Assembly (NCBI GenBank): GCA_007125955.1
Contig: SLCF01000107.1
Coordinates: forward strand, 1 to 32,768
Reading direction: 5' to 3'
Length of the DNA: 32,768 bases
From: Bacteroidales bacterium
GTDB lineage: Bacteria > Bacteroidota > Bacteroidia > Bacteroidales > PUMT01
Part shown: in pieces, positions 8,105-14,433 of the stretch
How positions within the stretch are numbered: the stretch's first letter is position 1
Layout of the letters: each line of letters starts with the position of its first letter
The notes under the pieces: generated by a model
What the model was told of the DNA's origin: nothing
The model's input: only the letters and a program-made list of their open reading frames with translations
Databases searched by the model: none
Translations under genes and position numbers: made by a program

Positions 8105-9226
8105 TCAGGCACCATATTGTGTTTTTACGGTTGAAAAATGGTCTATCTTTTCATTATCGGTAGTTACAGGTCCCTGCATTAGATTAACCGACAGGCAAGC
8201 CCGTGCAGGAATAATTCCGAGTATCATTCCCGGGACGGTTTTTTCAAAAAACTCGTCGCTTCCCCTGATTATGCCATGCTCCTGCGAAAGATCACAAAGA
8301 TAGGCCCCTTTAACAGGCTTATCCGACCACCCATTGTCCGTTAGCTCTGTTACCTGTCCGTAAACACGTTTTCCGTCAGGCAGTATCAGTTCGTCTTTGG
8401 AAAAGTGAATGGCACCCCCGTAAATTACTATTTCTTTGCGCTCAGGGTGTTTTGCCACAACCGGGCATGCCATAACTATAGAGATCCCGGATATACTGCA
8501 TGCACCTACATAATGCTGAGTCAGGTCAAAAAAAACGAACTTTCCCGGCCTTATCTCATCAATACCGGTGAAATCCTCCATCAATACAGCTGTCGGTGTG
8601 TCACCTGTTGAGATTATCATCCCCGGCCACTTATTCTCGTATCTTCTTCTCAGTTCAGACAGCTTTTTGAGTGAATCAACATGAATCTTTTCCACATCCT
8701 CCCTCGATCTTACTTTTGATGTTTCGCCACTGTGAACAAGGAAGCCGGTAAATTTCAGCTTATCAGAGCTATTTACCACATCCAGAATAGCATCTATAAC
8801 CTGAGTATTTTCGGGATACAGTCCTGTGCGGTGATATCCGGTGTCTATCTTAATGTATATGTTTACCGGGGAAGTTATATTGTTGGCAATGAAAGAGGCG
8901 GTTTCCGGAGAACAGACTGTAAGGTGAAGGGTAATTGACGATGCAAGTTTGTTTGCTTCTTCAATCTCGTGAATATTGAAAGGGAATGCCACTGCTATAT
9001 CATCCCAGCCGTCAGTTGCAAAAAAATTCGCCATTACCATTGAAGAAACCGTTATCTTTTCAGTACCTGCGTTTCTGTACCAGCTCCCAATTGTATGAGA
9101 CTGGTGAGATTTAAAATGGGGCCTCAGAACAAGGTTTTTTTCCCTTGCTTTATTGACCATGAAAGCTATGTTGGAAAGGCATTTTTGTTTGTCCAGAAGC
9201 AGTGTAGGCCTTTTGATCTTAATCAT
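8105..9226 (-). CDS. PLP-dependent enzyme, D-serine dehydratase/D-threonine aldolase-like (fold type III)
   Basis: Alanine-racemase-fold PLP enzyme acting on a D-amino or beta-hydroxy-amino acid. The Schiff-base lysine is Lys39 in LRPHFKSHQ. Other family signs are IKIDTGYHRTG, FLVHSGET, STGDTPTA, RPGKFVFFDLTQ, SQEHG and the C-terminal IPxxxC...NL motif. Length 373 is usual. One oddity: the metal-binding His-x-Cys pair of D-serine dehydratases (IPNHAC) reads IPARAC here, with Arg342 in place of His and Cys344 kept, so the zinc or manganese site may be altered. The start overlaps the stop of the J-domain gene by 8 bp, indicating translational coupling. A cytoplasmic enzyme; the exact reaction is unsettled. 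Confidence 0.8.
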   Translation of the reverse strand: MIKIKRPTLLLDKQKCLSNIAFMVNKAREKNLVLRPHFKSHQSHTIGSWYRNAGTEKITVSSMVMANFFATDGWDDIAVAFPFNIHEIEEANKLASSITLHLTVCSPETASFIANNITSPVNIYIKIDTGYHRTGLYPENTQVIDAILDVVNSSDKLKFTGFLVHSGETSKVRSREDVEKIHVDSLKKLSELRRRYENKWPGMIISTGDTPTAVLMEDFTGIDEIRPGKFVFFDLTQHYVGACSISGISIVMACPVVAKHPERKEIVIYGGAIHFSKDELILPDGKRVYGQVTELTDNGWSDKPVKGAYLCDLSQEHGIIRGSDEFFEKTVPGMILGIIPARACLSVNLMQGPVTTDNEKIDHFSTVKTQYGA

Positions 9227-9782
9227 TGTTGATTTTTTTGTGTTTCTTATTGTGTTTTAATATGTTGCTAGTTGTTAATGTTATAAAGAATATCCCTGCT
9301 ATTGTTGTCATTATCTCCATCACTACTCCCCTGATATTAAGCACCTCTTCGCCTTCAACTTCAAGATACAAGCCCTGCACGTACATTCCGAAGGCTGAAG
9401 CAAAAATAATAAAAATCCCGAGTAACAGTCCGAAATAGTCCAGCAAATTAGATAACAGGTCGGTTGTTTTGTATATGGAGGTTTTCTTGAACTCTTCAAA
9501 GTTCATATTCGCCCTTCTGTCTGCTTTTTCCCTTGCCTTTTGCTTGCCCTGGGTTTCCCAATGATCATACCATTTTTGGTATTTATCAGCATATCTCCCC
9601 TCAAGGTAATTAAGGAGATAAGTATAAGCTTCGTTTACCCTAACGAAATTTTCGTGGGTTCCGGAAGATTTGTTCATATCGGGGTGAAACTCCTTCGCTT
9701 TTTTCCGGTAAGCCGATTTTATTTCCCTTAATGATGCACCGGGGTATAAACCAAGTATATTATAATATTGTTCAGTGGTCAT
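9219..9782 (-). CDS. Membrane-anchored J-domain (DnaJ-like) protein
   Basis: N-terminal J domain with YYNILGLYPGAS and the Hsp70-activating HPD at residues 33-35, followed by a charged linker and two hydrophobic segments (about 110-135 and 152-175), ending in a Lys-rich tail. It should recruit DnaK to the inner face of the membrane. It has no Gly/Phe or zinc-finger region, so it is not DnaJ itself. An upstream in-frame ATG at 9821 would add 13 residues; the start at 9782 fits the usual distance to the J domain better. It sits between the rhomboid protease and the PLP enzyme, overlapping the latter by 8 bp. Confidence 0.85.
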   Translation of the reverse strand: MTTEQYYNILGLYPGASLREIKSAYRKKAKEFHPDMNKSSGTHENFVRVNEAYTYLLNYLEGRYADKYQKWYDHWETQGKQKAREKADRRANMNFEEFKKTSIYKTTDLLSNLLDYFGLLLGIFIIFASAFGMYVQGLYLEVEGEEVLNIRGVVMEIMTTIAGIFFITLTTSNILKHNKKHKKINND

Positions 9783-9912
9783 ATATTTTAATAACGGGCA
9801 TTTTGCAACAAATGTTGACAATAAACGGCTCTGAATTGTAGTCCCCTGTCTTTATAAAGGTTGCGGGTACTTCCTCCTTCGCCCTTATAATTGTCTTTCC
9901 CGGACAGATCAT
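9772..9912 (-). CDS. Possible 46-residue ORF between rhomboid and J-domain genes
   Basis: An open frame starting at ATG 9912, 7 bp after the rhomboid stop, and ending 11 bp inside the start of the J-domain gene. It would fill an otherwise empty 137-bp gap in a tightly packed run. It encodes a soluble peptide beginning MICPGKTII with Cys-Cys near the end. The frame is also open further upstream, inside the rhomboid gene. Existence rests only on position and composition. Confidence 0.3.
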   Translation of the reverse strand: MICPGKTIIRAKEEVPATFIKTGDYNSEPFIVNICCKMPVIKIYDH

Positions 9913-9919
9913 TCCCTGT

Positions 9920-10579
9920 TTAATGCAATTTATCGTTATCATTATCTGCAGTTTCTTTTTCCTCTCCGGAGATCTGTTCTGTATCATCTTCATCTTCTCC
10001 GTTTTCAATTTTTCTGCGCACAGGCCCGTACTCTTTGAAATATACTGAAAGAATAAGACCTGCGATTCCTCCCAGAAGATGTGATTCCCATGATATTGTC
10101 TCCCTTACAGGAAATATACCCCAAACAAGTCCGCCATAAAGGAACACAACTATAAGTGAAATTGCAAGCAGCTCTTTGCTGCTTCTGATTATGCCGCTGA
10201 AAAAAATAAAAGAAGCATAACCATATACAAGTCCGCTTGCCCCTATATGATAAGCCTCCCTGGCTCCGAACCAGACCCATATCCCGGTGAAGAGCCATGT
10301 GAGAAATACCACTTTCCATGCAACCTTTCTGTAAAAGTAAAATATTGCGGTGCTCAAAAAGAACAGCGGACCTGTGTTGGCGGCAAGATGGGTTATATTG
10401 GCATGAATAAGCGGTGCAAATATGATGCCTGCAAGACCTCCAACATTCAGCGGATAGATTCCGAGAAAAGTGAAATTCAGTCCAAAAACTATTTCAGAAA
10501 GCTTTATCAGCCATAATATAATCACCAAGCAGGCCGGGAAGAAGAGGCTTCTGATGAGTTTCTCCGTTTCTTTGTTCAT
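9920..10579 (-). CDS. Rhomboid family intramembrane serine protease
   Basis: Polytopic membrane protease that cleaves substrates within or next to their membrane segments. The catalytic Ser115 is in IGASG, its partner His167 is in SWESHLLGG, and the HANITHLAANT segment (59-69) provides the oxyanion His/Asn. At least six hydrophobic segments are visible. The C-terminal tail, from about residue 190, is highly acidic (ENGEDEDDTEQ), an unusual cytoplasmic extension. It lies 48 bp downstream of the GltS-type symporter on the same strand and upstream of the J-domain protein. The substrate is unknown. Confidence 0.88.
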   Translation of the reverse strand: MNKETEKLIRSLFFPACLVIILWLIKLSEIVFGLNFTFLGIYPLNVGGLAGIIFAPLIHANITHLAANTGPLFFLSTAIFYFYRKVAWKVVFLTWLFTGIWVWFGAREAYHIGASGLVYGYASFIFFSGIIRSSKELLAISLIVVFLYGGLVWGIFPVRETISWESHLLGGIAGLILSVYFKEYGPVRRKIENGEDEDDTEQISGEEKETADNDNDKLH

Positions 10580-10627
10580 CCGGCTTCTAATTTAGTTTAT
10601 TTCCTGCCGGCCAATTTTCTGCGGTTA

Positions 10628-11977
10628 TTATTTTCGGGATTTCAGCTGTCCCCATCCGTTAAGCCACGACAGGAACATGAAAAATACAATTATCAGGCCG
10701 GCAGCAATTATTGACCACCAAATACCAAGGTTAAACACCAGAATCGGCGCAGTTGCAGTAATCAGTCCCCCGCCGAAAAAAGGCTCATAAAGCATCTGCT
10801 TGAACCCGAAAGACTGTGCCGTATCTGTTTTGTACTGAGGATCTACAAGTCTGAGCAGCAACAACCCCATAGCAGTTACACCTGTCTGCATACCGTATTC
10901 CGTTACTCCCCTTTCCAGCCAGTTGTATGGGAACATTCTGGGGGCGAGCACTATAAGGCATACAAAAAGCCATGCAACACCCACTACCATGAGGATGATG
11001 AAAGGCCAGAAGTTTGCAAGGAAAAGGTCAAGCCTTATTGAAGCTATAGCTGCCACCACAAGCATGTCGAGTGAAAATCCGAGTATGCGCTCAAATGTCA
11101 GCCTGTCAAAGAACCGGCTGATCTTAAGGCGGATTGATGCTACCTGTACAAGCATTCCTCCTATCATGGCCAGCGGGAAAAGCGGGAATGCCTCAAGTGC
11201 AGGATGCAGATTCTGGACTCCCAAAAGAAGCAGCCATCCTATAAGAATTGCTACGGATGCTATGGCAAAATGAAATGCAAAAGGTTCTATCGATTCGGAA
11301 GCAACAGTTGCAGTTGATGAGGAGAAGCGGTCCGGCTCATTGATAAGTCCCCTCTTTTTATATTCAGCTATACCTTTCTTAATATCAAGCTGTGAACAGT
11401 ACCCCCTGCGAATGGCAATATTAATATAAAAAACGCCGCCCACAACTGCCATTAAAATACCAACGGTAGCTGACATCTGAGCAAGGTCTGCCCCGGCAGG
11501 GAATCCATGGTCTATGAAGACCTGCCTCATGCCTGCAGCTGTACCATGCCCCCCGGCAAATCCGATTTCAAGTATAGTCCCGAAAATCGGAGGCACTCCG
11601 AACAACGGAACAAGCAGCAGGGCAGTTACTAGGAGGCCAAAGAAATATTGCCCGGCTCCGGCAACTGCACCAAGGCACAACTGACTTCCTCCCTGCGTCC
11701 ACAGTGTTTTAATACCGGGTATTGTAACACCCAGGAAAAGGGTTGCAAATACGTAGTTTATAAGTATCCCGGGGATCTGGTTCCATGTTGTATAAATGAA
11801 GTCGGGCAGTAAATCCAGAAGGAAAGGACCGAGGGCCAGAGCAAGAAACCCTCCGATAATTGAAGCGGGAAGAAAGATATTTTGAAAAAGCTTTACCTGA
11901 ACCCTGAGAAATTGACCGGCAAGCAGGAAAAGAGCGATCAAGGAAACGCTGAAAAATACACCTGTTAGTCCTTCCAT
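10628..11977 (-). CDS. Sodium/glutamate symporter, GltS (ESS) family
   Basis: Inner-membrane Na+-coupled amino-acid transporter with about ten to twelve hydrophobic segments over 449 residues. The segment GFAGGHGTAAGM (139-150) and a second half containing GVTAMGLLLLRLVDP are typical of the GltS/ESS family. Glutamate is the known substrate of the family, but relatives may prefer other ligands. It lies 130 bp after asnA on the same strand. No obvious intrinsic terminator separates the two, so it may share asnA's attenuated promoter; importing an acidic amino acid would fit a pathway that amidates aspartate. Substrate inferred from the family only. Confidence 0.8.
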   Translation of the reverse strand: MEGLTGVFFSVSLIALFLLAGQFLRVQVKLFQNIFLPASIIGGFLALALGPFLLDLLPDFIYTTWNQIPGILINYVFATLFLGVTIPGIKTLWTQGGSQLCLGAVAGAGQYFFGLLVTALLLVPLFGVPPIFGTILEIGFAGGHGTAAGMRQVFIDHGFPAGADLAQMSATVGILMAVVGGVFYINIAIRRGYCSQLDIKKGIAEYKKRGLINEPDRFSSSTATVASESIEPFAFHFAIASVAILIGWLLLLGVQNLHPALEAFPLFPLAMIGGMLVQVASIRLKISRFFDRLTFERILGFSLDMLVVAAIASIRLDLFLANFWPFIILMVVGVAWLFVCLIVLAPRMFPYNWLERGVTEYGMQTGVTAMGLLLLRLVDPQYKTDTAQSFGFKQMLYEPFFGGGLITATAPILVFNLGIWWSIIAAGLIIVFFMFLSWLNGWGQLKSRK

Positions 11978-12107
11978 AGCAGTAATATTTTTTTGAATGT
12001 CAAAGAAAAGGATTTTTTTATAAAAGTCAAGCTACAGATCTTTTTTTAACAATTGTCTGCTGCATCAGGGAATTCTTTTAGTTAAGCTGAAAGGTATTCA
12101 TTTTGCT

Positions 12108-13199
12108 TTATATAAGTTCAATACCTCTTTCGGCATATTCAAGTATAATCTCCTTTGGCCATACACCCGCCTGAACCTCTCCGATATGCGCCTTTCTTAA
12201 AAGAAGCATGCAGACCCGCGATTGTCCTATTCCTCCTCCGATGCAGGATGGAAGCTCCCCCTTTGCCAGCATTCTGTGATAATTCAGTTTCATTCGTTCC
12301 GTACAGTTGGAAATTTCCAGCTGCTTTTTCAGCGCAATAGCATCCACCCTTATACCCATTGAGGATATTTCAAATGCAGATTTTGTGACCGGATTGTAAA
12401 CAATAATGTCACCGTTCAGGCCTTTAAATGAATTAACGGTCAGTGTGCTCCAGTCATCATAATCCGGTGCCCTGAGATCGTGGGGATGCCCGTCCCCGAG
12501 CTTGCTGCCAATACCTATGATGAAAACCGCCCCGTATTTTGACGCAATTTCATTTTCTCTCTCTTTTGGAGTGCTTTCCGGATACATTTCGAAAAGCTCC
12601 TCCGAATGAATGAATTTCAGAAATGGCGGCAAAAATGGCTTTATTTGTTTATATTCACTGCATACAGCTGATTCGGCATATTTGAGCGAGTCATAAATGC
12701 ATTCTACGTGAGTCTTCAGAAAGTTTAAGTTCTTTTGAGAAGGAGAAATGCATTTTTCCCAATCCCACTGGTCTACAAGAACCGAATGGATAGGGCTCAG
12801 TATCTCGTCGGGACGTAATGCTTTCATGTCAGTCCATATCCCTTCTCCCGCCTCCATTCGAAGGTTTGAAAGTCTTATGCGCTTCCATTTGGCAAGTGAC
12901 TGCACGATGCTTGCTTTTGTGTTGATATGTTTTACACTGAACCTTACCGGCTGCTCATTTCCGCTCAAATCGTCGTTTATTCCCTCCCCCTCCCGCACAG
13001 CAAGGGGGGCTGCCACTTTTAAAAGATTTAATTTTTTTTCAAGAGAGGTGATAAAGGCATCTTTTACCAATTTTATTGCCTTTTCCGTTTCCTTATTGTC
13101 CAGCAAAGAGGTATATCTTTTGTTTTTGTCGTATCCCGTGATCAGGAGCTGCTCTTTTTCGCAGGTTTTTTTTCCGGTATTTGTTGATGGCAGTATCAT
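12108..13199 (-). CDS. asnA: Aspartate--ammonia ligase (asparagine synthetase A)
   Basis: Cytoplasmic enzyme making asparagine from aspartate and ammonia with ATP, of the class II tRNA-synthetase-like AsnA family. Landmarks are GINDDLSGNEQPV near residue 73, SVKHINTKASIVQSLAKWKR, MEAGEGIWTDM, VDQWDWEK, SKLGDGHPHDLRAPDYDDW, and the C-terminal GGGIGQSR (321-328). At 363 residues it is about 30 longer than the E. coli enzyme, mostly at the N-terminus. It has no glutaminase domain, unlike AsnB. It is preceded by two Asn-codon-rich leader frames, each followed by a terminator, so its transcription is very probably attenuated by asparaginyl-tRNA supply. This is the best-supported gene identification in the window. 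Confidence 0.95.
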   Translation of the reverse strand: MILPSTNTGKKTCEKEQLLITGYDKNKRYTSLLDNKETEKAIKLVKDAFITSLEKKLNLLKVAAPLAVREGEGINDDLSGNEQPVRFSVKHINTKASIVQSLAKWKRIRLSNLRMEAGEGIWTDMKALRPDEILSPIHSVLVDQWDWEKCISPSQKNLNFLKTHVECIYDSLKYAESAVCSEYKQIKPFLPPFLKFIHSEELFEMYPESTPKERENEIASKYGAVFIIGIGSKLGDGHPHDLRAPDYDDWSTLTVNSFKGLNGDIIVYNPVTKSAFEISSMGIRVDAIALKKQLEISNCTERMKLNYHRMLAKGELPSCIGGGIGQSRVCMLLLRKAHIGEVQAGVWPKEIILEYAERGIELI

Positions 13200-13341
13200 T
13201 TGTCAATTGTTTTTTAATTTTAATATCCGGTAGAATTACAAAAAAAAAGCCCGCTCTCGGCGGGCTGTAAGTATAGCAATACCAAACCTGCCACGGCGGT
13301 GACTTGTTATTGTTATTGTTATTTATTTTGAGCGCTTTCAT
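13093..13341 (-). CDS. Second Asn leader frame: six consecutive Asn codons, no stop before the terminator
   Basis: ATG at 13341 opens MKALKINNNNNNK, with AAT/AAC alternating over 13306-13323. The frame then reads straight through terminator 2 and into asnA in another frame, stopping only at 13093. The end is therefore formal: transcripts stopped at terminator 2 would carry a non-stop message. A second in-frame ATG at 13389, 13 bp after the stop of leader 1, could allow re-initiation and would read through terminator 1. The protein beyond the Asn run is not expected to matter; the Asn codons are the functional part. Confidence 0.55.
   Translation of the reverse strand: MKALKINNNNNNKSPPWQVWYCYTYSPPRAGFFFVILPDIKIKKQLTNDTAINKYRKKNLRKRAAPDHGIRQKQKIYLFAGQ
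13241..13266 (-). terminator. asnA attenuator, terminator 2
   Basis: Stem AGCCCGC/GCGGGCT, 7 perfect GC-rich pairs with a 5-nt loop, followed on the minus strand by a run of eight or nine T. It lies 42 bp before asnA. Read upstream of a needed gene in the same direction, it only makes sense as a conditional terminator. Confidence 0.85.
13285..13292 (-). promoter_or_regulatory. Antiterminator segment for terminator 2
   Basis: Minus-strand GGCAGGTT can pair with AGCCCGCC (13266-13259), the 5' arm of terminator 2, forming seven pairs (one G-U) around one A-C mismatch. It lies 13 nt after the last of the six Asn codons, the same distance as in leader 1. Confidence 0.5.
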
Positions 13342-13346
13342 ATTAT

Positions 13347-13376
13347 AAAAAAAAAGCCTTCCGTTTGGGAAGGCTT
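13347..13376 (-). terminator. asnA attenuator, terminator 1
   Basis: Stem AAGCCTTCC/GGAAGGCTT, nine perfect pairs with a 5-nt loop, followed on the minus strand by a T-run (nine T in total, two inside the stem). It lies 26 bp after the stop codon of leader 1. Confidence 0.9.
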
Positions 13377-13402
13377 GCAGAATTTTCATCTAATTGGTTT
13401 TG

Positions 13403-13507
13403 TCAACTTTTTGAAACAGATTCAGCCTTCCCGTCTCTGAACAGGTTATTATTGTTCACATTATTATTGAAAATGTTTGCCGGGAAGTTTGCCGTTTTGT
13501 ATTCCAT
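13403..13507 (-). CDS. Asn-rich leader peptide of the asnA attenuator
   Basis: A complete 34-codon frame, ATG at 13507, TGA at 13403. Nine codons are Asn (7, 11, 14-16, 18-21), seven of them clustered at 13445-13468; the rest are mixed. It begins about 15 nt after the expected transcription start, with AGGA next to the ATG. It ends shortly before terminator 1. Being rich in the amino acid made by the downstream enzyme is the hallmark of a ribosome-stalling leader peptide. The coding strand, promoter, spacing and secondary structures agree, so I regard it as real although the peptide itself is unlikely to have a function. Confidence 0.85.
   Translation of the reverse strand: MEYKTANFPANIFNNNVNNNNLFRDGKAESVSKS
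13424..13487 (-). promoter_or_regulatory. Attenuator 1: segments 1 and 2 (alternative pairings)
   Basis: Segment 1, CTTCCCG (13487-13481), precedes the Asn codons; segment 2, CGGGAAGGCT (13433-13424), follows them. Segments 1 and 2 pair perfectly over 7 bp. Segment 2 instead pairs perfectly over 9 bp with AGCCTTCCC (13375-13367), the 5' arm of terminator 1. A ribosome stalled on the Asn cluster would cover segment 1, free segment 2 and prevent the terminator. This is the trp-type logic. Confidence 0.8.
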
Positions 13508-13527
13508 TCCTGTTTGTTGCTTTTCTG

Positions 13528-13561
13528 CAAATATAAATAAAATTTTTTTCATCAGGGCAAA
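13528..13561 (-). promoter_or_regulatory. Promoter of the asnA leader
   Basis: Minus-strand -7 box TATATTTG (13535-13528) matches the TAnnTTTG consensus, with TTTG (13561-13558) 22 nt upstream as the -33 element. The start of transcription should fall near 13520-13523, just before the leader ATG. The -33 element overlaps the last codons of the cytidylate-kinase-like gene. Confidence 0.7.
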
Positions 13562-14259
13562 AGTTTTTTGGCTTTCATCAGGTTTATTATCCCTGCAATT
13601 ATTTCTTCGTCTGTTAAGGCCATCCTGTTAAAGGTAATATCAGACCAAGTATAATCGGTGTTCCTTCCCTCAAAAGAGTTTCTGAAACGTTCCCGCTTTT
13701 TGTCCAGATCTTCGGCATATTTTCTGGCTTTTGCAGGAGAAATGCCGAGTTTCTGACTTATTATTAAACTTCTCCATTCCAGCGGGGCTTCCAGTTTAAC
13801 GTGAAGTGACCTTAAGATATCCTTTGTCAGAACAACCCCCGCTCTTCCAACTATTATAACGTTGCCTTCAGCAGCGATCTGTCGTATCACATGTGCTATA
13901 GTATTCCTGATCTTTTTTTCGCTCTTGTAATATTTTTTTGCAAAAGCTGCCAGAATATCGCCTATTATTGTCCTTTCCTGGTACCTGAATATGTACTCTA
14001 TTTCAGAGGGTTTTACGCCCAGTTCTTTTGCCGCTCCTTCAAGTATCTCCTTGTTTATGAATTTCCATTCATTTTCGGTTCCTTCCTGCTGTGTAATCCG
14101 GTTTATTTCAGCGGTAAGTTTATTTGTAAGACGTTTTGCATTACAGCCGCTTTGTCTGGATATCGTTACAACCGGACCGGGTTCCTTTTCTTCAGGTTTT
14201 TTCCTGCCGATATGTTCGTGGAGCCTTTTATTCAGGTATTTGAACAAAATATCTGACAT
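13552..14259 (-). CDS. Cytidylate kinase-like protein (Cytidylate_kin2 type)
   Basis: Cytoplasmic P-loop-like protein, 235 residues, related to the cytidylate-kinase-like family common in Bacteroidota and Firmicutes. The N-terminal strand and loop read VVTISRQSGCNAKRL (30-44), where the family usually has ISRxxGSGG; the Gly-Lys-Ser end of the loop is degenerate, so catalytic ability is uncertain. VIIVGRAGVVLT and the basic ARKYAEDLDKKRERF stretch, a lid-like region, also match the family. The substrate is not known to be CMP. Its 3' end holds the -33 element of the asnA leader promoter, and no terminator separates it from that leader other than the attenuator itself. Confidence 0.75.
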   Translation of the reverse strand: MSDILFKYLNKRLHEHIGRKKPEEKEPGPVVTISRQSGCNAKRLTNKLTAEINRITQQEGTENEWKFINKEILEGAAKELGVKPSEIEYIFRYQERTIIGDILAAFAKKYYKSEKKIRNTIAHVIRQIAAEGNVIIVGRAGVVLTKDILRSLHVKLEAPLEWRSLIISQKLGISPAKARKYAEDLDKKRERFRNSFEGRNTDYTWSDITFNRMALTDEEIIAGIINLMKAKKLLP

Positions 14260-14418
14260 ATGTGTATTGTTAAGGATAAGTGAATATTTAAATTAAATAA
14301 ATTATACGCAACAAAAGCAGATTAAGTTTTAAATATATTAGAATAAATAATTTTACTTAGTCTATCTCCATGCAAACGTTTTTTCATTTTGGCGACATAG
14401 TTAGATGAAAAATAAATG

Positions 14419-14426
14419 TATTTTTG
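14419..14426 (+). promoter_or_regulatory. Possible -7 box ahead of mltG
   Basis: TATTTTTG fits the TAnnTTTG consensus but ends only 7 nt before the mltG start codon, which would give an almost leaderless message. No -33 element is found at normal spacing, so this is weak. Confidence 0.25.
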
Positions 14427-14433
14427 AAGTCTT

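Noticed and set aside
12748-13233. Plus-strand ORF of 161 codons inside asnA
   Set aside because: Antisense shadow of a firmly identified gene.
13303-13322. Three GTTATT hexamers as a microsatellite or CRISPR-like repeat
   Set aside because: In the minus-strand frame they are six Asn codons placed ahead of a terminator and asnA; the coding explanation is better, and no spacers or further repeats exist.
13093-13389. A 98-residue protein gene overlapping asnA
   Set aside because: It passes through both terminators and is rich in coding-unlikely stretches; only its Asn run appears functional.
13240-13520. A T-box riboswitch for Asn
   Set aside because: No specifier loop or conserved T-box sequence is apparent; two Asn-coding leaders explain the structure instead.
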